15,685 nucleotides of DNA. It comes from Actinomycetota bacterium. GTDB taxonomy: Bacteria > Actinomycetota > UBA4738. This document shows positions 6,919 to 14,140 of the stretch, piece by piece. The notes under the pieces are model-generated. The model saw only the letters and a program-made list of their open reading frames with translations. It made no database searches and was not told where the DNA came from. The stretch covers positions 1 to 15,685 of the forward strand of contig VAYJ01000038.1 in the NCBI GenBank assembly GCA_005888465.1. The letters run 5' to 3'. Position 1 is the first letter of the stretch, and each line of letters starts with the position of its first letter. The translations under genes were made by a program, and so were the position numbers.

Positions 6919-7408
6919 GCGAGCGTTCGTCGCGCTCGGGTCCAACCTCGGCGACCGCCTGACGAACCTCAGCCGGGCGGTCACGCTCCTGGGCGAGCGC
7001 CCAGGCGTCAGGGTCCTCGGATCGTCCCGGGTCTACGAGACCGACCCCGTCGGCCCACCGCAGCCCGACTACCTGAACGCGGTGCTCGAGCTCGACACCG
7101 ACCAATCGGCGCACGAACTGCTCCACGCGCTGCTCGACGTGGAACGGGAGCTCGGACGCGTCCGGGAGGAGCGGTGGGGCCCGCGGGTCATCGATCTGGA
7201 TCTGCTGTCCGTGGACCGGCAGGTCGTCGACGACGGGGCCCTCACACTTCCGCACCCGCGGATGCACGAACGGGGCTTCGTGCTCGTGCCGCTCCTGGAG
7301 CTCGACCCCGACCCGATGCTGCCGGGTGGCCGTTCGATCGGGGAGCTTCGGCCCGGCGCGGGCTTCGCGGGAGGCGGTGTTCGGGTGTTCGCCCCGCCGC
7401 TCGTCTGA
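6911..7408 (+). CDS. folK: 2-amino-4-hydroxy-6-hydroxymethyldihydropteridine pyrophosphokinase (HPPK)
   Basis: FolK transfers pyrophosphate from ATP to 6-hydroxymethyl-7,8-dihydropterin, supplying the substrate of FolP. The N-terminal FVALGSNLGDR (6-16), VYETDPVGPPQPDYLNAV (41-58) and the core motif RWGPRVIDLDLL (88-99), with Mg-binding D95 and D97, are diagnostic, followed by LPHPRMHERGFVLVPLLEL. The 165-aa length is normal. ATG 6911 lies inside the last codons of folB. This is the last gene of the folate operon; its stop codon is embedded in a perfect inverted repeat. Confidence 0.96.
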   Translation: MSERAFVALGSNLGDRLTNLSRAVTLLGERPGVRVLGSSRVYETDPVGPPQPDYLNAVLELDTDQSAHELLHALLDVERELGRVREERWGPRVIDLDLLSVDRQVVDDGALTLPHPRMHERGFVLVPLLELDPDPMLPGGRSIGELRPGAGFAGGGVRVFAPPLV

Positions 7409-7427
7409 CCTGGAGCGGCCCAGGTCA
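7406..7427 (+). terminator. Perfect inverted repeat at the end of folK (candidate terminator or operator)
   Basis: TGACCTGG (7406-7413), a 6-nt loop AGCGGC, and CCAGGTCA (7420-7427) form a perfect 8-bp hairpin whose first three bases are the folK stop codon. There is no adjacent T-tract; the only T-run (7452-7456) lies 24 bases further on. It may end the folate operon in the T-poor manner common in high-GC bacteria, stabilise the mRNA 3' end, or be a regulator-binding palindrome before the kinase gene. Confidence 0.5.
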
Positions 7428-7464
7428 ACCGGGGGCCATTCGGAACCGACATTTTTGCTGGACG

Positions 7465-9684
7465 ATGAGCGCCTTTCGAGACCTCCCGCGAGCCGCGCGC
7501 CGGCTCATTCTCGCCACGATCGTCGTGGGCGCCATGGCGGCCGGCATCCGAGCCCCCGACCTGCTCCATTGGGGCCGGTGGGACCTGCTCACGTGGTTCG
7601 GGCTCTCGCTGGGGAGCGCGCTGTCGGAGCAGTTCACCGTGGCGGTGCGCCATCGCACGGAGACCGAGAACTTCTCGCTCACGGACGCGATCTGGGTACC
7701 GGCCCTCATGTTCGCGAGGCCGAGCGTCCTCACGTTCGCCGTCATCGCCGGCACGCTGCTCGGTCACTCGGCGCGGCACTGGGATTGGTACAAGATCGCG
7801 TACAACACCGCGCAGTTCCTGCTCGCGATCACGGCAGCGGAGTTCGTGTACGGCCTCTTCGGGTTGAGCGACTCATTGCAGCTCCTCGGCTGGCTCGCCG
7901 CCGCCGTCGCGATGCTCGCGTACTTCGCGATCAACGAGACGTTCATCGCAAGCATCATCTCCCTCGTCGAGGGCGAGCCGCTGCGGCGCGTGCTCGTGCT
8001 TCCCGAGGGGCTGAACGCGCTGCACGCGGCGGGGAACGTCACGATCGGCATGCTCGCGGCGCTCGTGTGGCGCTCCGGCCCCGTCGGCCTGCCGCTCCTC
8101 ATCGCCCCCATGGTGATCACGTTCCTCGCCTACCGCGGCTGGGTCCACAGCAAGCGCGAGGAGGAGCAGGCGCGGGAGCGCGACCGCATGAAGACCCTGT
8201 ACGAGGCCGGCCGGGCGTTGCTTCGGCCACTCGACTCGACCTTCGACTTCCTGCCCTTCCTGCAGCTCGTTCGCAAGATGCTCGATGCGGCGGCCGTGGA
8301 GCTCGTCATGTGCGAGGACGACGCGCGCGTCTACAACTCGGAGAGCGGGCTCCTGCTCACGATGGCGCTCGAGACCGACGATCCCGATCCCGCGTCGTTA
8401 GTCAGCACTCGCCCGGGCATGGCGATCTATCTGGCGGAGATCCGCGGGGCGCAGGACGTGCGGGGGGTCCTGGCGGTGCACCGCCGCGAGGGGCTCTCGC
8501 CCGCGGAGGCCTCGCTCGTCGAGGCGCTCGCGTCGCAGGTCTATGTGAACCAGGAGAATGAGCGGCTCTTCCAGGAGACGGTCGAACAGCGCAGCCACCT
8601 GGCCGACGTCATCGGCAACACGAGCGACGGCATCTTCGTCGTCTCGCCGGATCGCCGGATCCTCTCGTGGAACCCCGCGATGGAGCGCATCACGGGGTTC
8701 GGCCGCAACGAGGTCGTCGGCACCCCATGCGACGAGGTCCTTCGCCTGCATCTCGAACAGGAGGACTCGCGGATCACGTCGGTAGGGACGCTGATCCTGG
8801 ACGCGCCCGAGACGCAGGACGCCCGCCTCATCCGCCGCGACGGATCGGAGCGCTGGATCCGCTACACGAGCAACTCGATGCCGGCCCGCGACGGCGGTGC
8901 GAAGGCCTTCGTGGTGGTGGCGCGGGACGTCACCGCGGAGCTCGAGGCCGAGCAGATGAAGGGCGACTTCGTCGCGACCGTCTCGCACGAGCTGCGCACG
9001 CCGCTCACGCCGCTGAAGGGCTTCCTGATGTCGCTCGAACAGGGCCTGGTCGAGGACTCCGCGGAGGCGCGCCACGAGTACTACAGCATCATGCTTCGGC
9101 AGGCCGAACGGCTGGAGCGGCTCATCAACGACCTCCTCGACGTCTCCCGGATCGACTCCGGCAAGGTCGCCCTCGACCTCGTCGCGATGGACGTTCGTGA
9201 AGCGCTCCTGGAGCAGATCCGCGAGGCGGAGCAGCAGCCGAGCCCCCATCCGGTGGAGTTCGTTCGCCCCGACGCACCGGTCCTCGTGCACGCGGATCCC
9301 TTCCGGGTGGGGCAGGTCGTGTCGAATCTCCTCTCGAACGCCTTCAAGTACTCGTCGCCCGACTCGTCGATCGACGTGTCCGTCGAGGTCGTGGGGGACG
9401 CGGCGCTCGTGAGGATCCGCAACGAAGGCGAGGGCATCCGTCCGCAGGATCAGGAGCTCGTGTTCCAGCGGTTCTTCCGTGCCGACAGCGGGCTCACGCG
9501 CCGGACCGGAGGGGTCGGGCTCGGGCTCTACATCACCAAGCGCCTCGTCGAGGCCATGGGTGGCTCGATCGCGCTCGACTCCGAGCCCGGTCGGGGATGC
9601 ACGTTCTCGTTCCGGCTGCCGATGGCCGAGTCGTCCGCGTCGGCGCACGACCAGTGGCCGCCCGCGATGGCCCGATCCGGGTAG
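7465..9684 (+). CDS. Membrane-bound PAS-domain sensor histidine kinase
   Basis: This 739-aa protein is a two-component sensor kinase. Residues about 12-226 hold several hydrophobic segments (for example LILATIVVGAMAAGI, LTFAVIAGTLLG, LLGWLAAAVAMLAYFAI, LPLLIAPMVITFLAY), resembling MASE-type integral sensors with no large outside loop. A charged linker KREEEQARERDR leads to a poorly defined GAF-like region (about 245-370), a PAS domain (about 378-490, SWNPAMERITGFGRNEVVG), and HisKA with phospho-acceptor H508 in FVATVSHELRTPLTPLKGF. HATPase_c has NLLSNAFKYS (N box, 621-630), NEGEGI (G1) and GGVGLGLYITKRLVEAMGG (G2). The adenine-contact Asp of G1 is Asn653 here, a variant I believe occurs in active kinases. 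ATG 7465 has no clear ribosome binding site. No response regulator gene is adjacent. Signal unknown. Confidence 0.92.
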   Translation: MSAFRDLPRAARRLILATIVVGAMAAGIRAPDLLHWGRWDLLTWFGLSLGSALSEQFTVAVRHRTETENFSLTDAIWVPALMFARPSVLTFAVIAGTLLGHSARHWDWYKIAYNTAQFLLAITAAEFVYGLFGLSDSLQLLGWLAAAVAMLAYFAINETFIASIISLVEGEPLRRVLVLPEGLNALHAAGNVTIGMLAALVWRSGPVGLPLLIAPMVITFLAYRGWVHSKREEEQARERDRMKTLYEAGRALLRPLDSTFDFLPFLQLVRKMLDAAAVELVMCEDDARVYNSESGLLLTMALETDDPDPASLVSTRPGMAIYLAEIRGAQDVRGVLAVHRREGLSPAEASLVEALASQVYVNQENERLFQETVEQRSHLADVIGNTSDGIFVVSPDRRILSWNPAMERITGFGRNEVVGTPCDEVLRLHLEQEDSRITSVGTLILDAPETQDARLIRRDGSERWIRYTSNSMPARDGGAKAFVVVARDVTAELEAEQMKGDFVATVSHELRTPLTPLKGFLMSLEQGLVEDSAEARHEYYSIMLRQAERLERLINDLLDVSRIDSGKVALDLVAMDVREALLEQIREAEQQPSPHPVEFVRPDAPVLVHADPFRVGQVVSNLLSNAFKYSSPDSSIDVSVEVVGDAALVRIRNEGEGIRPQDQELVFQRFFRADSGLTRRTGGVGLGLYITKRLVEAMGGSIALDSEPGRGCTFSFRLPMAESSASAHDQWPPAMARSG

Positions 9685-9694
9685 GCGCCGAGGC

Positions 9695-9700
9695 TATACT
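9695..9700 (+). promoter_or_regulatory. Putative -10 element (TATACT) for the DUF2520-panC-coaX-lysS group
   Basis: TATACT, one base from the sigma-70-type consensus, lies 10 bases after the kinase stop codon. Initiation near 9707 would leave a leader of about 32 nt before the proposed AUC start at 9739. No matching -35 is visible at 16-18 bp. Confidence 0.5.
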
Positions 9701-9724
9701 CGCGGCCGTCCGGTACCCGACGAC

Positions 9725-9729
9725 AAGGA
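9725..9729 (+). promoter_or_regulatory. Ribosome binding site AAGGA for the DUF2520 gene
   Basis: AAGGA ends 9 bases before ATC 9739. No ATG, GTG, TTG or CTG exists in this frame between the upstream stop (TAG 9682-9684) and ATG 9814, so this site is the main reason to propose ATC as the initiation codon. Confidence 0.4.
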
Positions 9730-9738
9730 CCCGGAACC

Positions 9739-10644
9739 ATCGCCCCCCACTCGACCGCGCCTTCGCCACGGAGCACCGTCGCCATCGTCGGCGCGGGCAG
9801 GGTCGGGACCGCGATGGGAGTTCTCCTCGAACGGTCCGGACATCGCGTCGTCGCGGCGTCGGGCCGGTCGGCCACCGAGGAACGCGTGCGCCGCTATCTC
9901 CTGTTTGCGCCCTTCACCCAGCTCGAGGACGTCCACGTTGTGGCCCAGGCGGCCGACGTTGTCCTGCTCGGCGTGCCCGACGACCGGATCGCGGAGGTCT
10001 GCGCGGCCCTCGCCGCTGAGGGCGTGTTCCGCGAGGGGCAGACGGCGGTCCATTGCTCGGGCTCGGTGGGGCTGGATGCGCTCGCACTCGCCGAAGAGCG
10101 CGGGGCCGTTGCGCTCAGCCTGCATCCGCTGCTGACCTTTCCCGACGTCATGGACGGCATCCAGCGCCTGCCGGGAAGCTCCGTCGCCGTGACGGCCCGC
10201 GGCGAGCTCGGGTACGAGCAGGGCGAGTCGTTCGCGCGGGACGTCGGGGCGATCCCCTTCCGCCTCCCCGACGAGGTCAAGCCCCTGTATCACGCCGCTG
10301 CCGTGTTCTGCTCGAACTATCTGGTCGCGGTCGAGGGCGCGGCCGAGGAGCTCTTCCGTCGCGCCGGGTTGGACGACCCGGTGCCGCGGTTCGAGCCGCT
10401 CGCGCGCGCCGCGCTCGACGCCGCGATCGCGCTCGGTCCCCGTCGCGCCCTCACGGGCCCTGCCGCGCGCGGCGACCTCGGCACGATCGCTCGCAACCTC
10501 CGCGCGCTCGCCGCTCGAGGCCCCGAGTTCGTCGAGGCCTACGTGGCCCTCGCCCGCGTCGCCGGGCGGCTCGCCGTCGAGGACGGGCGGCTCTCCGAGC
10601 GCGACCACGAACGGCTGGAGGAGGTCCTCGGCGAATGGAAGTGA
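9739..10644 (+). CDS. Rossmann-like / DUF2520 domain protein (candidate ketopantoate reductase-type enzyme)
   Basis: This NAD(P)-binding protein belongs to the Rossmann-like plus DUF2520 family, related to 6-phosphogluconate dehydrogenase and ketopantoate reductase folds. The dinucleotide loop is VAIVGAGRVGTAM (nucleotides about 9778-9816), followed by ADVVLLGVPDDRIAEVC, HCSGSVGLDAL, LSLHPLLTF, the helical KPLYHAAAVFCSNYLVAVEGAA and RALTGPAARGD, all family hallmarks. The first canonical start in frame is ATG 9814, which would remove the glycine-rich loop. A 301-aa protein of family length needs a start near 9739, where ATC follows an AAGGA site. Either AUC initiates or a base is wrong. The 3' end overlaps panC by 10 bp. 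The family often precedes panC, so a reductase role in pantothenate synthesis is a reasonable but unproven guess. Confidence 0.85.
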   Translation: MAPHSTAPSPRSTVAIVGAGRVGTAMGVLLERSGHRVVAASGRSATEERVRRYLLFAPFTQLEDVHVVAQAADVVLLGVPDDRIAEVCAALAAEGVFREGQTAVHCSGSVGLDALALAEERGAVALSLHPLLTFPDVMDGIQRLPGSSVAVTARGELGYEQGESFARDVGAIPFRLPDEVKPLYHAAAVFCSNYLVAVEGAAEELFRRAGLDDPVPRFEPLARAALDAAIALGPRRALTGPAARGDLGTIARNLRALAARGPEFVEAYVALARVAGRLAVEDGRLSERDHERLEEVLGEWK

Positions 10645-11525
10645 CGGATTCGCCGGACCGGCTTCGTGCGGCGTGCGACGAGGCGCGAACGGCCGGCGTC
10701 GTGGGCCTGGTGCCGACGATGGGAGCCCTGCACGCGGGCCACGCCCGCCTGCTTGCGCAGGCGCGCAAGGAGACCTCGTTCGCCGTGCTCTCGATCTTCG
10801 TGAATCCTCTCCAGTTCGATTCGGCCGGCGACCTCGACGCCTACCCGCGGACGCTTGACCACGACCTCGACGTGGCGAGCCAAGCCGGCTGCGCGCTCGC
10901 GTTCGTCCCGAGCGAAGCGGCCGTCTACCCCGATGGGCCTACCGAGGTCACGGTCGATCCCGGCCCGCTCGGGGAGCGGCTCGAGGGCAGGTCCCGACCC
11001 GGGCACTTCCGGGGCGTCCTCACCGTGGTGGCGAAGCTTTTGCACCTGGCCGGGCCGGCGAGGGCGTACTTCGGCGAGAAGGACGCGCAGCAGCTCGCCC
11101 TGGTCCGGCGCATGGCCGCGGACCTGGACGAACCCGTAACGATCGTTGGCTGCCCGACCGTCCGCGAGCCCGACGGCCTCGCGCTCTCCTCGCGCAACGC
11201 CCGTCTCACCCGCGAGCAGCGCCGCGCCGCCCCGGTCCTGTTCGAGGCGCTCTCGGACGCGGCGGTTCGCGTCCGGTCGGGGGAGCGAAGCGCCGACGTC
11301 CTCCGGGCCGAGATGGCGCGCGCGATCGGCGCGGGGCCTCTGGCGCAGCTCGACTACGTGGCGGTCGTGGACGAGCGCTCCTGGGAGGACGTGGCCGAGA
11401 TCCACGCACCGTCGCGCGCGCTGGCCGCGGCGCGCTTTGGCCAGACGCGGCTGATCGACAACCTGCTCCTGCCGTGGCCGGACGGGCGAACCGTGCACAA
11501 TACGAACGCGCAGGGAGGCGCGTAG
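10635..11525 (+). CDS. panC: Pantothenate synthetase (pantoate-beta-alanine ligase)
   Basis: PanC joins pantoate and beta-alanine with ATP through a pantoyl-adenylate. Signatures are PTMGALHAGH (27-36, HIGH-type nucleotide motif), SIFVNPLQF (53-61), RPGHFRGVLTVVAKLL (121-136), YFGEKDAQQL (145-154) and LALSSRN (182-188, KMSKS-like). ATG 10635 is preferred because GGAGGAGG (10617-10624) lies 10 bases upstream; GTG 10641 is 16 bases away. The protein is 296 aa. About 15 residues after LIDNLLLP (PWPDGRTVHNTNAQGGA region) form a short unconserved tail whose DNA also carries the coaX ribosome binding site. The expected neighbour panD is not present. Confidence 0.96.
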   Translation: MEVTDSPDRLRAACDEARTAGVVGLVPTMGALHAGHARLLAQARKETSFAVLSIFVNPLQFDSAGDLDAYPRTLDHDLDVASQAGCALAFVPSEAAVYPDGPTEVTVDPGPLGERLEGRSRPGHFRGVLTVVAKLLHLAGPARAYFGEKDAQQLALVRRMAADLDEPVTIVGCPTVREPDGLALSSRNARLTREQRRAAPVLFEALSDAAVRVRSGERSADVLRAEMARAIGAGPLAQLDYVAVVDERSWEDVAEIHAPSRALAAARFGQTRLIDNLLLPWPDGRTVHNTNAQGGA

Positions 11526-12311
11526 ATGCTCCTGGCCATCGACGTCGGCAACACCCAGACCGTCCTCGGGGTCTTCCAGGGGAACGACCTCGCGTGGCAC
11601 TGGCGCATCGCGACGCAGGCCGATCGGACCTCGGACGAGCTGGCGCTGCTGTTCGGAGGGTTTCTCGAGCAGCAGGGCCTCTCCTTCTCACGGCAGATCA
11701 CCGGGGTCGCGATCGCGAGCGTGGTTCCCGATCAGACCCAGGCGCTCCGACAGATGGTTCGGGACTACTTCCACTTCCCGCCGGTCGTCGTCGAGCCCGG
11801 TGTGCGGACCGGCATGCCCATCCTCACCGACAACCCGAAGGAGGTGGGGGCGGACCGGATCGCGAACGCGCTCGCTGCGCTCTCCGCGTTCGGCGGCCCG
11901 TGCATCGTCGTGGACTTCGGCACCGCGACGACCTACGACGCGGTCTCGGAGCTCGGCGAGTACCTGGGCGGCGTGATCGCCCCCGGCATCCAAGCCTCGG
12001 CCACAGCGCTCTTCACCGAAACGGCGAGGTTGCCACGGGTGGAGTTGGGTGAGCCGAGGGCCGTGATCGGCAAGAACACGGCGGAGAGCGTCCTGTCCGG
12101 GTTGATCCACGGGACGGCCGCCGAGGTCGACGGCGTCGTCGAACGCATGCAGAAGGAGCCCGAGCTGGGCGGCCACGCCACGGTCGTCGCGACGGGCGGG
12201 CTGGCCGAGGCGGTCCTGCCGTACTGCACGTCGGTCCAGCACCACGATCCGTGGCTCACGCTGAAGGGACTCCGCCTCATCTTCGAGAAGAACACCACGC
12301 GGGATGAGTGA
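11526..12311 (+). CDS. coaX: Type III pantothenate kinase
   Basis: CoaX phosphorylates pantothenate in the first step of CoA synthesis and belongs to the ASKHA fold. Diagnostic motifs are AIDVGNTQT (4-12, phosphate-1 loop with D6), GADRIANALAA (108-118) and VVDFGTATTYDAV (128-140), with VIAPGIQASATAL and GKNTAESVLSGL further on. The 261-aa length is normal. ATG 11526 is preceded by GGGAGG at about 11513-11518, 7 bases upstream. The stop overlaps the lysS start by 8 bp. Type III kinases are not feedback-inhibited by CoA in characterised cases and usually need a monovalent cation. Confidence 0.96.
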   Translation: MLLAIDVGNTQTVLGVFQGNDLAWHWRIATQADRTSDELALLFGGFLEQQGLSFSRQITGVAIASVVPDQTQALRQMVRDYFHFPPVVVEPGVRTGMPILTDNPKEVGADRIANALAALSAFGGPCIVVDFGTATTYDAVSELGEYLGGVIAPGIQASATALFTETARLPRVELGEPRAVIGKNTAESVLSGLIHGTAAEVDGVVERMQKEPELGGHATVVATGGLAEAVLPYCTSVQHHDPWLTLKGLRLIFEKNTTRDE

Positions 12312-13809
12312 GCCGCCCGAGGCCGGGGAGCCAAGGGGCCGGCTCGAGGAGGCGCTGCGGGCCCGCCACGACGCGCTCGAGTCCCTGCGGGCACACGGCG
12401 TCGAGCCGTTCGCGCTCGGCTACGAGCCCTCGGCGCACGCGACGGACCTGCACGATCGCTACGCCGACCTCGCGCCGGCATCGACCACTGAGGATCGGGT
12501 CGCCGTCGCCGGACGCGTCGTCCTCCTTCGGCGTCACGGCAAGCTCTCGTTCGTGACCCTGCGCGACGCCACGGGTGACATCCAGCTCATGCTCTCCGAG
12601 GAGGCCATGGGCCGGAACTACGGTCTCGTCCGCGATCTGGACCTCGGGGACATCGTCGGCGCCGACGGCGTCGTCGCAACGACGAAGCGCGGCGAGCTGT
12701 CCGTCAAAGCGAGCGAGCTCACGCTGCTCACGAAGGCCCTTCGCCCGATGCCGGAGAAGTGGCACGGCCTCAAGGACCCCGAGCTCCAGCAACGACAGCG
12801 CCACCTCCAGCTCCTGAGCGACCTCGACGCCCGACGGATCGTCACCGCGCGTGCCCAGGCCCTCCGCGCGGTCCGGGAGCTCTTGGACTCGCGCGGCTTC
12901 GTCGAAGTGGAAACGCCAGTGCTGCAGCCGGTGGCCGGCGGCGCGATGGCCCGGCCGTTCGTCACGCACCACCACGTCCTGGACACGGACCTCTTCCTGC
13001 GGATCTCGCTGGAGCTCTACCTGAAGCGCCTCCTGGTCGGAGGCCTCGAGCGTATCTACGAGATCGGCCGCAACTTCCGGAACGAAGGCATCGACCGGAG
13101 CCACAACCCCGAGTTCACCATGCTCGAGGTCTACCAGGCCTACGGCGACTACTTCTCGATGATGGAGCTGACGCAGGCGATGGTCCGCGCGGCGGCCCTC
13201 GCCGTCACCGGGTCCGAACGCGTCACGTTCCGCGGCACCGAGCTCGACCTCGGCCTCGACTGGGATCGTGTCACGGTTCTGGGTTCGGTTTCTGAGCAGG
13301 TCGGTGAGGAAGTCACGCTCGACCGCACGGACCTGCCGATCATCGCCGAACGAAACGGCGTCCACGTCGACCCGAAGTGGGGCCCCGGGAAGGTCGCCAT
13401 CGAGCTCTACGAGAAGCTGGTGGAGCCCACGCTGGTCAAGCCGACGTTCGTCATGGACTTCCCCCGCGAGGTCTCACCGCTTGCCCGGCCGCATCGAATG
13501 AAGCCGAACCTGACCGAGCACGTCGACCCCGTCGTCGGCGGCATCGAGCTGGGGACCGCCTACTCCGAGCTCACCGACCCGATCGAGCAGCGTGCGAAGT
13601 TCGAGCTCCAGCGCCAGGCGAAGCTCGCCGGCAACGAGGAGGCGCATCCTTTTGACGAGGACTTCGTCGAGGCGCTCGAGTACGGAATGCCACCAGCGGG
13701 CGGCCTGGGACTCGGCATCGACCGGTTGCTCATGATCCTGACCGACGCGGGATCGCTCCGTGACCTGATCCTGTTCCCCCACCACCGGCCGGAGACGCCC
13801 CGTAGCTAG
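12304..13809 (+). CDS. lysS: Lysyl-tRNA synthetase, class II
   Basis: This enzyme charges tRNA(Lys). The N-terminal OB-fold anticodon domain covers about residues 50-145 (VAVAGRVVLLRRHGKLSFVTLRD). The class II catalytic core follows with EVETPVLQPVAGGAMARPF, motif 2 YEIGRNFRNEGIDRSHNPEF (252-271) and motif 3 GLGLGIDRLLM (467-477). The lysine-pocket residues E275 and Y277 are present. The segment usually read GNxFSELND is GTAYSELTD (416-425), a form I associate with actinobacterial LysRS. The 501-aa length is normal. ATG 12304 overlaps the coaX stop by 8 bp, so expression is likely coupled. The gene ends this transcription group. Confidence 0.97.
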   Translation: MSEPPEAGEPRGRLEEALRARHDALESLRAHGVEPFALGYEPSAHATDLHDRYADLAPASTTEDRVAVAGRVVLLRRHGKLSFVTLRDATGDIQLMLSEEAMGRNYGLVRDLDLGDIVGADGVVATTKRGELSVKASELTLLTKALRPMPEKWHGLKDPELQQRQRHLQLLSDLDARRIVTARAQALRAVRELLDSRGFVEVETPVLQPVAGGAMARPFVTHHHVLDTDLFLRISLELYLKRLLVGGLERIYEIGRNFRNEGIDRSHNPEFTMLEVYQAYGDYFSMMELTQAMVRAAALAVTGSERVTFRGTELDLGLDWDRVTVLGSVSEQVGEEVTLDRTDLPIIAERNGVHVDPKWGPGKVAIELYEKLVEPTLVKPTFVMDFPREVSPLARPHRMKPNLTEHVDPVVGGIELGTAYSELTDPIEQRAKFELQRQAKLAGNEEAHPFDEDFVEALEYGMPPAGGLGLGIDRLLMILTDAGSLRDLILFPHHRPETPRS

Positions 13810-13813
13810 CGCA

Positions 13814-13867
13814 TTTCGTGGCCTTTCGGCCCTGTTGCGTCGGGGCAGGCGGGTCGAAAGTACGAAA
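13814..13867 (+). terminator. Structured region after lysS (candidate T-poor terminator)
   Basis: TTTCG (13814-13818) can pair with CGAAA (13863-13867), CTTTCG (13823-13828) with CGAAAG (13855-13860), and GCCC (13829-13832) with GGGC (13843-13846), giving a stacked, imperfect hairpin. A simpler alternative, GGCC-TTTC-GGCC (13820-13831), excludes it. No T-tract follows. It may end the lysS transcript or be a switching structure; the evidence is base pairing by eye only. Confidence 0.35.
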
Positions 13868-14007
13868 GTTCGCGAGAAAAGGACGTGACTTCGGGGGGGT
13901 GGGGGTAATCTTCGGGAACGCGCCGCCCGAATAACTTGTTGGAAGCGATGTTGCAAGGACGGAGCTACCTGGGGGATCGATCGGGGAGGTTGGTCGGACC
14001 CCCTGGG

Positions 14008-14013
14008 TATAAT
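14008..14013 (+). promoter_or_regulatory. Putative clpC -10 element (TATAAT)
   Basis: This is a perfect consensus -10 hexamer 133 bp before ATG 14147, predicting a start near 14020 and a leader of about 127 nt. No good -35 lies at 16-18 bp upstream, so an activator or a sigma factor tolerant of a poor -35 may be needed. No CIRCE element is seen. Confidence 0.55.
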
Positions 14014-14115
14014 CCGACTCGAGGGCGCTCTGGGCGCGAAAGCGTCACGGGCGCCTGTTTGGCCCCGAGGGTAGGACGTGGTCCGTTGATCCGAGGGGCG
14101 ATGGGGAACGTGGCA

Positions 14116-14140
14116 CGGGCCGGATGTTCGGCCCGGAGGG
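14116..14140 (+). promoter_or_regulatory. Hairpin abutting the clpC ribosome binding site
   Basis: CGGGCCG (14116-14122), loop GATGTT, and CGGCCCG (14129-14135) form a perfect 7-bp GC stem. The ribosome binding site GGAGGG (14135-14140) begins on the last stem base and is 6 bases from ATG 14147. Folding would crowd ribosome access and could set or regulate ClpC translation. Confidence 0.5.

Noticed and set aside
13868..13884. Possible ClgR half-site GTTCGC upstream of clpC
   Set aside because: The second half expected after a short spacer is not present, so this is no better than chance.
14003..14023. Possible HspR (HAIR) site around ACTCGAG overlapping the clpC -10
   Set aside because: Only one half-site resembles the element; the partner half matches at about 3 of 7 positions.
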